Shown here piece after piece: positions 35,601 through 45,651 of a stretch of 64,000 nucleotides of DNA. The notes below the pieces were generated by a model. The model was not told the DNA's origin. It did not search any database and worked only from the letters and a program-made list of their open reading frames with translations. This stretch comes from Watersipora subatra (taxonomy: Eukaryota > Bryozoa > Gymnolaemata > Cheilostomatida > Watersiporidae), in NCBI RefSeq assembly GCF_963576615.1, contig NC_088715.1, forward strand, positions 49,888,007-49,952,006, in the 5' to 3' direction. A program made the translations under genes and the position numbers. Position 1 is the stretch's first letter. The number at the start of each line of letters is the position of its first letter.

Positions 35601-38097
35601 ATTCTTTAATGGGTTTAACATAATGCTCATAAATCTAAATTAATCGACCATGGCTGATAGGCTATACCATAATGTTATACTCGACTATCCCAACGATACT
35701 AACTAGTTTGGCAGACCTTTAGCCGTCTGCGCTAAACCTCTTCTAGTCGTTCGTATGGATAAGCAAACCATGACTCAGTGTCATGATTATATGAGTCATT
35801 GTTGGTCATGTCTAACAAACTGGTGGGACGGAAGGGTGATTAGGTGCTGTGATGTCACGAATCAGTGAGAGGTCTCTGACGATGACAGTCTGTTTATTCA
35901 CCAAGTCGCTAGGAGAGGGTGTTCTTTGGATAGTTTTACCAGAATTCTCAATATTTAATGTCTGTGCGTACTTCTATGAGGGTTTTAATAGTAAAGTGCT
36001 TTGGGTAGATATGTGTAGGCTACTGAATCATATACAATAGAACATCTAAATATGAAATTAATTAATTGCAAATTCTACTTTGTGTGATAAAACCGATGCA
36101 CGTTGAAGTAAATATTCATATGAGAATACACTGTAATTTGTTTAATTCGTTCCAAAGCCAGAAAAACTACATTTACTCTTTAGCAATGATTCAGCGTAAT
36201 TACACATAACATTAAAACAATCGCACACATCAAGTAGAGCAACATAAAAAGATAAAATTGAATTACTAAATAGTAAAATGTTTTACTTGACCCTACAGAC
36301 TCATCATTGGTAGTGTCGGTTTAAAACTGAGGTGGTGACAGGGTAGAGTAACTTACGCTAGAATAAGTTTAATAAATTTAGTTTATAAGTTTGTTATTAG
36401 TTTTATATTTTTCTTTTTAATTTTCACCAACTTCTTCACTTAAGGAAGACGCTGTCATGATTCAAGAAACTTCTAACGTCGAATGTTAGAATTTTACATC
36501 AAATTTTAAATATGTTGGCGTGAAATATATAAGTCGTGAAGGATACTGTGTAAGCTTTTCACATCCCATAATTCCACAGGACCAGATCTCGTATATCGAT
36601 CAGATATTTGTCTCAGATTTAGGTTTTTTCGTTGATGAAGGGTGTGCTAGATCATACAGTGGTCATTATATAGAAGGATTGATTTTATAGAATGTTTATT
36701 CCTTTGTAGCTGCAAACGAAGAAGATTGTGGTGAAATTCTACAAGAACTAACCACCTGTGGACATGGAGAGTATCTCGAATACCAGACCGCCACATGCAA
36801 GAAGGTCTGTCCCGATGGATTCCAACTCTCCAAAGGATTATGTGAATTTGTAGAAGAAACATGCGAGAGATATTTAGACGAAGACTCGTACAAAGACCTC
36901 TCTATCAGCAACAACTCGACAAAGCAACTTGACGGCGATACATTCATTATTATTGGAGAAACTGTCACTCCTTGTTTCACATGTAAAAATCTGACTGCAA
37001 TAACGAAAGAAACCGAAGGTTTTGTTATTGGACAGAATGACCAGATTACTTACAAAGCAAACGTGATCGGAAAAAACTTTATATATAATGTAGATAACAT
37101 GACTTATTACGTATGCTTGGACGATGTTCTCAGAATTGACCATATTGACTTCACCTCGGAAGAAATAATCACAACTATACTGCTGTCGATGTCGATAATC
37201 GGTATTCTGCTGTATTTCGTTGCTTATCTTACATTTCGACGATTGAGAAACATACCTGGCAAAGTAGTAGCCGGCAACATGCTCTGCCTATTTTTAGCAT
37301 ACGTCTTGTTTTTACTACGCAATCTGGCAGAAGTTCGAGAAACAAGCGCCTGTTCGGTAATCGCTATTGCTATTCATTACTTCTTTTTGGCATCGTTCAT
37401 TTTCAACATTATATACGCTGCCTTCATCGTACATTCATTGGACTCGATGGAGTATGAATCGAACACCACGATATGGACAGCTTTGTGGATGTGGGTCGTA
37501 GGACTTTTGGCACCATTTCTTGTAATAGTACCTGCAATAGTTTTGGACTATACACCAGGTCACCCTCTCAGACCTCATTATGGTGGGGAAACCTGCTTTA
37601 TCAGCAATGGGATTGGACTAACTTTATATTTCATCGCACCAATAGGAGTCAGCCTTATGATTGCGATTTCACTCTATATAGCAATTGTCGTGAAACTCGT
37701 CCGGTTGGCCAAAGAGACTAACATGGTACGCACAGATCATTCAGAGAAAATATCAATAGCTATTAAACTGCTAGTAGTTTTGGGCTTTAACTGGATATTT
37801 GCTCTAGTTGCTGCGATTGACAGTGGTCGTATTACGACTTTCATTTTTATAGTCGCTTGTGCTTTGCAGGGCTTTTTTGGATTCGTTGTTTTTCTTTGTA
37901 ATAATACTACGCTAGTTGATGTTAAGAAATGTCTCAACAGAAAGGCGGGCTTCAACTTTGAGATGAGCTCATCAAATCGTTTCGTAAGCAAAAAAAGCAA
38001 CAAGACAGTCAGTTCTGATGGTCGATCGATCAAAAATCCGTTACATCAGAAAAACAGTTCAACCGAGCTGCTATCTGCAAAAGCAGTTCCTGTATGA
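23539..38097 (+). CDS. Methuselah/adhesion-type family B GPCR with somatomedin-B-like domain (nine exons)
   Basis: Probable cell-surface receptor coupling an extracellular ligand to G proteins. Exons by GT..AG boundaries and phase: 23539-23622, 26215-26430, 27208-27331, 30329-30518, 31880-31953, 32799-32837, 33842-34011, 34921-35056, 36710-38097. They join to 2421 nt, 806 residues, without a stop. Residues 1-24 look like a signal peptide, about 29-100 is a somatomedin-B-like Cys module, and about 100-480 is a Cys-rich ectodomain including the KNIYCGLCNG motif. Seven helices fall at about 497-741. Cys559 and Cys640 fit the usual TM3-loop disulphide. LRNIPGKVVAGN after TM1 is typical of Methuselah-like receptors. 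I see no GPS cleavage motif or GAIN domain. The tail is Ser/Thr/Lys-rich and ends AVPV. The ligand is unknown. Introns hold SINEs, MITEs and tandem repeats. The structure is well supported except exon 6. Confidence 0.92.
24672..24789. mobile_element. Palindromic MITE family B, copy 2, in intron 1
   Basis: Inverted ends TACCGTAAAACCTTTAATTG and CAATTAAAGGTTTTACGGTA are near-perfect complements. The interior is CCACCTCTATTTGAATGCCA and its partner. The whole 118 bp can fold as one hairpin. Confidence 0.88.
24907..25120. mobile_element. MITE family C, copy 4, truncated, in intron 1
   Basis: Left end CACTATGTATCCATGACACG. The interior TCGAGCGAGTTTTTTTAGTA and TTTATCAAATGTTTCATGCT are family C landmarks. 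The right end CATGGAAACTGAAACT is reached after only about 210 bp, so the middle is deleted. Confidence 0.65.
25655..25980. mobile_element. MITE with GTTTCCA-type ends, in intron 1
   Basis: Left TAAGTTTCCACACCGATAC and right CATCGTATGGAAACCTATTA are imperfect inverted repeats. The interior is GC-richer than the flanks and contains GTGTCGCT repeats. The interior is unlike families C and D, although the terminal motif is shared. Confidence 0.6.
26215..26430 (+). CDS. Receptor exon 2: somatomedin-B-like module
   Basis: 72 codons, phase 0 at both ends, bounded by TTTTGCAG and GTAAGT. Cysteines in DCIVSQYC and CSCHNSCVYLGLCCQD follow the somatomedin-B pattern (CxC...C...CC followed by an acidic residue). 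These small disulphide knots mediate extracellular protein binding in other families. The first part, with EEENAIMALQTTF, is less typical. Confidence 0.9.
27208..27331 (+). CDS. Receptor exon 3: Cys-containing ectodomain
   Basis: 124 nt, phase 0 to 1, bounded by AAATGCAG and GTGAGC. It encodes SYECRKT, then VVVHTCPPNAQ and KQKC, the spaced cysteines that precede the KN-YC-CN motif in invertebrate Methuselah-like ectodomains. Confidence 0.85.
27612..27964. mobile_element. MITE with AGCCTGGTTCCCATAT ends, in intron 3
   Basis: Left TAAGCCTGGTTCCCATAT, right ATATGGGAACCAGGCTTTA: inverted ends related to family D at 12231. The interior is GC-rich (CGGCGG, GCCGCCGG), conspicuous against the AT-rich intron. 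Confidence 0.85.
28657..28746. repeat. Recent 45-bp tandem duplication
   Basis: Two adjacent 45-bp copies beginning ATGTCTATGTTTGAACATGA, identical apart from the last position compared. It lies in intron 3. Confidence 0.95.
28970..29395. mobile_element. MITE family F, in intron 3
   Basis: Left ACCCTAGGACACTTATATTT and right AATACATAAGTGTCTTAGGGT are inverted. Subterminal copies of TTTCGC/GCGAAA recur throughout. About 425 bp, noncoding. Confidence 0.8.
29396..30328. other. Remainder of intron 3
   Basis: Minus-strand open frames of 76-91 codons at 29537-29999 have no domain and lie inside the receptor intron. An antisense fragment cannot be excluded. No tandem repeats. Confidence 0.4.
30329..30518 (+). 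CDS. Receptor exon 4: KN-YC-CN ectodomain motif
   Basis: 190 nt, phase 1 to 2, between TATTTTCAG and GTGAGC. It encodes NVTFLTYKNIYCGLCNGER, a signature of lophotrochozoan Methuselah-like receptors as I know them, followed by SISYDCKF. It contains an N-glycosylation site (NVT). Confidence 0.92.
30572..30870. repeat. Retroelement-like tail in intron 4
   Basis: It starts with ACTAGCTGTGCTACCTGGTG and TTGCCCAGGC, a signature that recurs at ends of dispersed elements in many invertebrate genomes. Repeated AACAACTGTAAA/AGTTTTCAAAC blocks follow. Class (LINE or SINE) not determined. Confidence 0.5.
31262..31405. repeat. AT-rich tandem repeat in intron 4
   Basis: About four imperfect units of a 34-38-bp TATAATATACAATAATATAA-type sequence. 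The minus-strand open frame here is a low-complexity artefact. Confidence 0.8.
31880..31953 (+). CDS. Receptor exon 5
   Basis: 74 nt, phase 2 to 1, between GGTTTACAG and GTAAGT. It encodes NSGCTLNQTAPLIPPALIEI, with a cysteine and an N-glycosylation site. The phase fits both neighbours. Confidence 0.75.
32235..32700. repeat. Imperfect tandem repeat of about 175 bp in intron 5
   Basis: About two and a half units. GTAATAGTTTCTTC (32241), GAAATAATTTTTCTC (about 32415) and GTAATAATTTCTCC (about 32588) mark equivalent points, each followed by GGCAGCCATTTT-like and CCAATAAGATTT-like blocks. Confidence 0.8.
32799..32837 (+). CDS. Receptor exon 6, short, possibly alternative
   Basis: 39 nt between GTTTTCAG and GTACGT, phase 1 at both ends, encoding VSQRVRAIVNAL. 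Skipping it keeps the reading frame, so it could be alternative or even not an exon. The donor is weaker than the others. Confidence 0.55.
33225..33675. mobile_element. MITE family A, copy 2, in intron 6
   Basis: Inverted ends: GTGCACAAAATTTCAGTAGA at the left and TCTACTAAAATTTGAGCGAG at the right. Inner inverted blocks around TTGCAGGATGTTTCAAGATT and CTTGAAACGTCCTGGCAATC. Matches 3885-4288. The open frame at 33322 is not conserved in copy 1. Confidence 0.78.
33842..34011 (+). CDS. Receptor exon 7: Cys-rich ectodomain
   Basis: 170 nt, phase 1 to 0, between TTTGACAG and GTAAGT. It encodes ASLCSSPPVSTCP, HDCEN and HCLRCTEG, with six cysteines. A homologous extracellular module precedes the helices in related receptors. 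Confidence 0.88.
34400..34640 (-). repeat. tRNA-derived SINE, family S, copy 3, in intron 7
   Basis: Minus strand: leader GAGAATAAGTATGTGCACAA, A-box-like TGGTGCAAGTGTGGGC, canonical B box GGGTTCAAGTCC, and a tail matching 21465-21500. The best preserved of the three copies. Confidence 0.75.
34921..35056 (+). CDS. Receptor exon 8: Cys-rich ectodomain
   Basis: 136 nt, phase 0 to 1, between CTGTTTTAG and GTAAGT. It encodes AICESCEYEGC and ends with VVSCK. Confidence 0.88.
35057..36709. other. Receptor intron 8
   Basis: AT-rich. No repeat family or gene-like open frame recognised apart from small spurious frames. Confidence 0.5.
36710..38097 (+). CDS. Receptor exon 9: juxtamembrane Cys region, seven helices and tail
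   Basis: 1388 nt starting in phase 1 after TTTGTAG and ending at TGA 38095-38097. The first 155 residues include CGHGEYLEYQ and CPDGFQLSKGLC. Helices (full-protein numbering): 497-520, 530-548, 560-585, 600-623, 645-673, 693-714, 719-741. NWIFALVAA in TM6 and CALQGFFGFVVFLCN in TM7 are family B features. Having all helices in one exon is unusual for family B receptors and is discussed in the findings. The tail after 741 is about 65 residues. Confidence 0.95.
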
Positions 38098-40095
38098 CCG
38101 TAAAAGCTCACTGTCTCCTTGGATAAATGTGCCAAATGATGTTAATGCTTTTTTATTTATTTTTTCTATATTTTTCTGTATATTAATTTTTATTGTTGCT
38201 GCATAAAACTCAATGTTCACAAATTGCGTTGAAATTGCCAAAATATTTACTTTTGTTTACTAAACAGTATAAGGTTGTCTTAGAGTAGGCTAGTCATTTG
38301 TATGCTGATTTGCAGTTATAAATTATTACTTGAGTACAGCGTTAATTGCAGAATCTGAATAGGTTTCTCTTGTGACACACGAAGATACTTCAGTGCGCTA
38401 GACATCCTGCTATTATTGATGCTTTGAAAAGCTCGCGCAGTTGTTTAAAAGTTGCACATCCTAGCTTGACGTTCTTCATGAATGGTTCTTGATAGCTTGG
38501 GATTATCACATACTAAACAGTATACGATGCCTCCATCCGGCTTAGTCTTCAGTGTAAACAGGATTCGCTTTACTTGTAAGTGTAATCCAATAATCTTACA
38601 CTCCGCAGATGTATTCAAAACTGCTCGCAGGAAATCACTGAATCACGCAAATGGGCAATTTCACTTAGAGATCTAATCCGGATATCTAACAAGTCACTTG
38701 TTATTTGACAGCCGAAACCAGCAGTAGCCTATTAATCTTTGACCATGAAATTGAACCCGATGAACTAATGAAGTAATAGCCTTAGTTCTAAAAATTTAGT
38801 CTGAAAAGGGTGATATAGAAAATGTAAGCTGGTCACTTTCTATAAGTGCAGAAATCCTGGAGATCCTGTGACCTATTCACAACATAAACGTTGCCTTACG
38901 CATGTTGGAAGGTTCAAAATTTCATTGGCTCTAAATAAAGTACAAAATAAAATACAAATGAAATATGATTGAAGAACATTTGGGAAACATCAACTGAAAA
39001 GATAAAATAGATATGAATAGAGTGGACAATGTCATTTGATGGAGGATTTTTCATAATTTTCATGATTTTCGTAAGACAGATATTAAAACTCGATATTCTG
39101 TGCTAAAAGATGCATCGTCACATAAGCTGATCTATTTAAAGCCTCTAAAAAATCTGCTATTTAGTGAGAACAGAACAAGAGCTAAAAATATGACCTTCTT
39201 TATCTCTACATTGCATCGTATCTTGTTTTAAGAATTCCTGTTACTATCCACATCATTGAGAAACTTTGAAATTGTCTGCTCTTACTGGAATGAGCACACA
39301 TTTGAAATTGTCTGCTCACACTGAGGTGAGCGCACTTCTTTTAGCGATATTTAATAACAGTTAAATGGTTGCAGACATGCAAATGGAGGTGTTTAATAAA
39401 CATCTTATATTTGAAATATATAACTAGTAACCCATGTGTTCAACTTTCTTTTTCTAACGCTTATTTGGAAGGCGCAATGACAGTTGTCTCTGCAAATATT
39501 TGGAATTTTTACATTTTTCGTCAACCAGTTCACAAGCTCGCAATCGTAAACAACTTGGCATAGCCACAGAGTACATTACCATATAGAATTGCATTGCCAT
39601 ATTTTTTCCTAATTATTTTTTTCAGCTCTCTCACAACGTAATGATCAGATCTCATCACAAGTTGAGCTAGGTAATACAATAATAATAACTTTTGCCATCG
39701 TGTTTGCTTCGTGGCAGCTCCCAATTTTGGGTAGCTACAGTCGACAAATACGCATTAGAAGAAAAAGCGATTTAAAAGTTAGATTCATTTTTTGTAGCAA
39801 ATAGTTGACTTTTTGGAAAACAAAGCCTCTGATCAGTGAAACAGAGCAGCTACCAATAAGTGACCATAACCTGGCAAAAGCCGAATGTTTTTTGACTTTT
39901 CAATTCTAAAAATAGTCTCTTTTAAGCGATGTTAGTAGATGAACCACAAAAGCTACCGATTTTTAAGACACTATGAGGTAACAGATTGCACTCGCTTAGT
40001 ATGTTGACTATCATGAAGTGGTGAAAAATAGTATTAATGACTAGCTGTAGATGGGGTTGAGCAGTCTGGATGGCATAGAAGTTAACTTGAGCAAT
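38098..40095. other. 3' flank of the receptor gene
   Basis: An AATAAA at 38934-38939, about 840 bp after the stop, is a candidate polyadenylation signal. Near 39260-39340 the phrase TTTGAAATTGTCTGCTC is duplicated. No other gene is seen. Confidence 0.4.
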
Positions 40096-40232
40096 CAAGT
40101 TGCAGAAATGGCAAGTTGCAAAGAGGGCAAGTTGCAGAGAGGGTAAGTTGCAGATAAAGTAAGTTGCAGAGAGGGTAAGTTGCAGAAAGGGTAAGTCGCA
40201 GAGAGGGTGTGTTGCAGAGAGGGTAAGTAAAA
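40096..40232. repeat. 16-bp minisatellite GGGTAAGTTGCAGAGA
   Basis: About eight units of GGGTAAGTTGCAGAGA. One base differs from the consensus of the larger array at 43240-43830 (GGGTAAGTTGAAGAGA). Confidence 0.9.
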
Positions 40233-40538
40233 AAGAGGATGACCATAACATTATGATAAAAAGATAAACAGACTATTGGAACAAATCGGCGAATGGAGCC
40301 ATCAGATCAATAGAGTCCATACGAAACTAGGTCTGAATGAGATTCCTACATGTAGGGAATGTGGGCAATCCCTCAAACATCGAGTAAAACACCTGCTTTG
40401 CTTGCCACAAGCGTAAGCTGTACATTTGTAAGAGCATTGCCCTGCACACACTGGCTCTGTAATTTTAACTAGATATGTTTGAGCGCAATAGCAAAAGAAT
40501 CTCAACGACTGGAAGCATACCTAGTTGCAGAGGGCAGT

Positions 40539-40660
40539 TTAACCCTTTCACAATGAGAGAGACATTTCCGTGGTTTTGCAAACTTACCACGGCGAGTATA
40601 GCTGCTATACTGAAAACATTGTTGCTATGCTATAGCAACAATGTTTTCCTATCTAAGGGT
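40539..40660. mobile_element. piggyBac-type end with a strong hairpin
   Basis: It starts TTAACCCTTTCACAATGAGA, the TTAA-CCCTTT style of piggyBac relatives. Within it, GAAAACATTGTTGCTAT (40612-40628) pairs perfectly with 40632-40648 around a 3-nt loop. The other terminus was not identified, so this may be a solo end. Confidence 0.5.
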
Positions 40661-43239
40661 ATCTTTTTGTAAGGCTAACTATGGTTGGTCAGTTGCCCTT
40701 ATTGGTTTGTATTTTTATCTAATAGTAGCATGTGATACATTAGCTCTAAAAATGATGCATTAGTAGTGCCTCATGGCAGTGAATATTTGTTTCACTTGCT
40801 TATAATAACAAAAATTTTGAATATTTCGTTGCAATAAAACGGTAGGCCTACTTACTTTTTCATAGTTGGTTAGTTGTCATTAATTTATGTTTGAGCAACC
40901 TTAAAAGCTATTTGTTATATCATAAAGACACCCAGACAAAGATTGATGTGTAGAACTCTGCAAGGGAGAATGATTCCAAAAGCATCATACACGACATAAT
41001 GTGAAACAATCAGACTAACCATGGCGCCAGCTTTTCTTTATTCATAAATACTGTCATATTCTGTATTATAGAAGCATAATGCATGTAAATAACTATAGTA
41101 ATCAATGTGAATCAACAATGTTGAAAGATTCCATTTTATTGATGAATTAATTCACCCCCACCTCCTGATAGCCCAGCATAGTCTTATAAACCTACCTGTG
41201 AAATAGTTAAGATCAGGCACCCTTTTTGTCATCACCAATAGCCTTGATTAGGAGTTGCACCAGCCTGTTGTTCACAGATCTGGTGCCCTAAGTTTCTAGA
41301 TGACGAGTGCAGGGAGGATATGATAGAGGTACATGTATATGCGAGGCGTTCAGATTCCAATAATACCCCTCATGGGTGTAGTAGGAGAATTATGGTAACT
41401 TTTAATTTGATTTTGGTACATGAGGGGGTGTGATTACTGAGTCAGGTAAGCTTCCTTGAGAGTGGATAACTGGATTAATATCCTAGCCTGAGTTCTTTAG
41501 AGATGATTCCAATGTTCGTAGGCTACTGTGTTTAAACAAGTGACTTATAACAATGTATAATATTATGTTAGAAAAAGTTTTTACTGTATTTGTAATTGAC
41601 GGACTACTTACCCTACTGTGTCAATAGAATAAAGGAATGCAAAAATAAACACAAAAGCGTAAGCTTAGCAGTGCATAGTCATGGTGTTAGAATAAGTTAA
41701 TTAGCTGGTATAACTTATTTCAACTTACACTATAAAAAATACCATAATGGTACACTATGTTGTTTAAAATAATTTAATGTATTTTTATCACTATTAGATT
41801 ATATTTTTATGTTTTACAAGCGTTTTTATTTTTTCTTAAAAAAATAACCTTTTGAGAAATTTTGGTGGCATAATTATGTTGTGCATTGCTACATGGGTGA
41901 AGATCAATACTCGTATGTTGATGTATTGGAAGCCATGGTCTGACGTTTTACAATTCAAAACCCTTGCAAAGTAACCACACACCCTTTAATTAAAGCAGGT
42001 TCAAACTGTATCGCAGTATATTGGAGTTGTCCTCTCAGTGATTATTTGTAGACTGCGCACGTAGACCAATGGCGTCACTGAGGCAATGCGAATATGTCAG
42101 AGAGCGTTGCACTTTTCAAAATTTCCCAAAATTTTACCGAGCATCCAGGACAGTCTGTGCAGTGCGCAAAAGACCACTACACCTCATACCAGACACCAAC
42201 AGTTTGCCAATTTACATTATAGTATATCTATAATGCATATTGGCAATCTATATATATGTATATGTATATATATATAGTATGCAAAAGGAGCTTTTTCTTT
42301 CAGTTCACATAATTTACTTTAGTATTATTTGTTTTTCCTTTTTGTCTCATGACCTAATTTGCTTAAAATGACATTGTTAAGTCATAACAAAGTTCATATC
42401 TATTTATAACTGAATTCTCTAAACGCCCACATTTTTAGACAAATTAATGTATAAAATGATCGCCCTTTGCAAGAAGAGTATGTAGTGCTGCACTACATTA
42501 GCGTAATGCAGTAATGCGTGATTGTAATGCTGTACTATATAAATGTATAACCGGACTAAACATACAATCATAAAATATGCTGAGCTGCTCACAAAAATCA
42601 GTAACTTGTTTTAGTAAAGTTTTGAATACCTGAGATGGAAATCACAGAATTGGTTCCTACTAAAAAAAACATTCTAAAAAATATATGTGACACCTGAAAT
42701 GCCCAAGGCCATTAAGGCAGCATTGAAACAGGATTATGAATTGTCATAGTAACTCCTCCAATGGGTAGTTGAAATGAAATTGCCAGAAATATCCTCAGTT
42801 TATAAAATTGTAGATATTTATAGGAATTAGCTTATAAATATTTATAAATAACAGTTTATAAAAAGTAGATTGACATTAGCTAAAATGCTGCCTTTTTGAA
42901 ATACCCAATTTGATGATTTTTTCTACAGCTGATCAAATTTCTTTTGAACAGAGAAGCATAACATTCTTTGCAAATTTATAAAAAGCACTAAATAATTCGA
43001 TCAACTGACCATAGTTCAATTTTCTAAGTCAATATTTGTTAAGCGAAGTAATTGGCCAGTTATGCTAGACTGAAAACCTTTTAGAACTCTAACGTGTCTA
43101 GAATTCATGTTCCTGGTCTCCTGTGTCACTTGTAGAAAAACATCGTCTGTTGAATTGTTCCATTTTCCTTACTGTGACTAGTGCTGTTGTATTTACTTTA
43201 GTGAGTCTCTGTACCTCTAAAACACAATTGATAATTGAT
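40661..43239. other. Spacer between the 16-bp arrays
   Basis: Only small open frames, a TA-rich run at about 42248-42278 and short ATGCAGTAATGCG repeats near 42495-42540. No gene recognised. Confidence 0.45.
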
Positions 43240-43830
43240 AATTGACAAGTTAAAGAGAGGGTCAGTTGAAGAGAGGGTAAGTTGAAAAGAGGGTAAGTTG
43301 AAGAGAAGGTAAGTTGAAGAGAGGGTAAGTTGAAAAGAGGGTAAGTTGAAGAGAGGGTAAGTTGAAGAGAGGGTAAGTTGAAGAGAGGGTAAGTTGAAGA
43401 AAGGGTAAATTGAAGAGAGGGTAAGTTGAAGAGAGAGTAAGTTGAAGAGAGGGTAAGTTGAAGAAAGGGTAAGTTGAAGAGAGGGTAAGTTGAAGAGAGG
43501 GTAAGTTGAAGAGAGGGTAAGTTAAAGAAAGGGTAAGTTGAAAAGAGGGTAAGTTGAAGAGAGATTAAGTTGACGAGAGGGTAAGTTGAAGAGAGGGTAA
43601 GTTGAAGAGAGGGTATGTTGAAGAGAGGGTAAGTTGAAGAGAGGGTAAGTTGAAGAGAGGGTGGGTTGAAGAGAGGGTAAGTTGAAGAGAGGGTAAGTTG
43701 AAGAGAGGGTAAGTTGAAGAGAGGGTAAGTTGAAGAGAGGGTAAGTTGAAGAGAGAGTAAGTTGAAGAGAGGGTAAGTTGAAGAGAGGGTAAGTTAAAGA
43801 GAGAGTAATTGACAAGTTAAAGAGAGGGTA
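43240..43830. repeat. 16-bp minisatellite GGGTAAGTTGAAGAGA
   Basis: About 36 units of GGGTAAGTTGAAGAGA, many identical, with variants such as GAAAAGAGGGTAAG and a few shortened units at the right edge. It opens a 152-codon minus-strand frame with a 16-residue period (LSSTYPLFNLPSLQLT), which is a repeat artefact. Confidence 0.95.
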
Positions 43831-45019
43831 ATTGATTGAATAAACAGGGTAAACAGATTGATAATTGAGGGTAAACAGTCTTACAGTTGATAATTGACAT
43901 TTGCTAATTGGTAATTGGTAATTAGTATTTGGTAATTGGTAATTGACAATTGACAATCTAAAAAGAGATAAAGTGTACATGTATACCTAGGCTAAGTAAT
44001 TTCAAGTCTCCGTTGTATAAATTTTAATTTTTTTTATTTCTGACACTAAATAGCAATACCTTTCTATTAGTTTTTTGGACACTATATTTATATAAAACAT
44101 TCTTTTTTATAAACAATGATTATGACTTGTCCAATAAACACAGGTATATACGTATGTACAAACAAAAATAGCACGACTGAGGACTGTCATGCTTGAGTAT
44201 AACTTTATACGAAAATTGAAGAGAGTGAACAACTCCTTACTTTTTCCTCCTTCACTATATCTATTGAAGAACTGTTGATTTAAATAGTTTTCAGACCTTT
44301 AATGTTTGTTCATATTTACTGGTGACAAAAACAACAAGCTATTACAAGAATTATTACATTGCTATGATTTTAAGTGTAATGTTTTAGCAAAATACAACAC
44401 ATTTTGCTATATTGTATATGAAATGTTATATAACTTTAGTTAACTCCTTATCCCTTTTATTGGCTATTCTTCAATGTGGATTTTTTTTGAGGTCTTAAAG
44501 TTGTAGAAACAGTTACTTTTATATATTTGTATCTAGGCGTAAATAAAGATGATAATATATATACTTCTATATATACAGTAGACGCTTCTGTAACGTATAC
44601 CTCCTATAATGTAAATTTCAGAAAGCGTGAAAAATCTATGTGAAATTTTTGCTTCATACTAGCTATAGCTCGCACACGTGTGTTTTTCGGTTTGTCCAGC
44701 TACAGCTATTAAAATTTAGGAACAAAATATCCGTTTCACGCTGGAATTGATCTCGGAACACACCATTTGCCAGGCACATGCCTTAGCAATTTAGCTATGC
44801 TAGATTGATAGATTCATTGGGCGATATGTGTCCTTATGTGGGTGAAAATACACTACCCCTTTCCGTTAGGCGCGACGTCATTCTATGTATTAGTAAGAGC
44901 CATAGTCATCTAGTTTACTTAAACCATAACTGCCACGAACAGCTTTCATCATTTTTTCCTAGGTAAATTCTTTATTCTTTAGTTTTGAAAAGACAGCAGT
45001 AAGAATGTGTACATCATGA
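43831..45019. other. Spacer, nothing recognised
   Basis: The left edge has TTGATAATTG / TTGGTAATTG micro-repeats. The remainder is AT-rich with no gene-like frame. Confidence 0.4.
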
Positions 45020-45546
45020 GCTAGCCTAGTCCCGCACTCAAGGATTTCCGCCACACCCACACACAAAACTCACAGCACAAACAACAGGGTAGACTCACTA
45101 ATCGGGATCATCCGCACGAATATTCAAAAATGCCAGCTTACATTGTAGCCTTTATTTGGGGCCAAATGTTTATATGGATGCCCGAACTTGATCTACAGAA
45201 CGGACTACCTCCGAAAGCCGTGAGAGACATTTTGGGGTATGATGAACCCTGGTTATTATTGGCCGAAAATCACGGGCAGGTATATTTCCAGAGAAAACAT
45301 GGGTATTAACTATTATGTAATTTGGTTGGCCCAGTTTATATGAACTATTCGGATACATTAATAGGTCGCTCATCTATTAGTAGGTTATTTTTGGCCGACA
45401 AAATTGACGTCTGTTGGTATTTTTGAATATTCTGCGGAAGACCGCAATTAGGGAGTCTACCCTGGTGTTTGTGTTGTCTGTTTTGCTTGTGTGGGGGTTG
45501 GTGGGTGTGGCGGAAATCCTTCAGTGCGGGACTAAGCTAGCCCATG
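45020..45546. mobile_element. Foldback element with long inverted arms
   Basis: Arms of about 115-130 bp: left 45024-45138, right about 45415-45545. Outer ends CTAGCCTAGTCCCGCACTCA and the inverted CAGTGCGGGACTAAGCTAG. Inner parts GGGTAGACTC and GAATATTCAAAAATGCCA are also matched in reverse. The end motif is shared with 51642-51762. Confidence 0.88.
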
Positions 45547-45651
45547 GTATACTTGTAACTGGTAACACTGACAAGTTTTTTTTTGCCAGACCAAATAGAA
45601 GTTAGTGTTAGTATAAATTAAAATATGTTTAAAATTTTTATTACACTTATG

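Noticed and set aside
37473-38033. Alternative frames overlapping the receptor helices on both strands
   Set aside because: Shadows of the main coding frame, which shows clear family B receptor features.
43522-43980. 152-codon minus-strand frame with LSSTYPLFNLPSLQLT repeats
   Set aside because: Direct translation of the 16-bp minisatellite.
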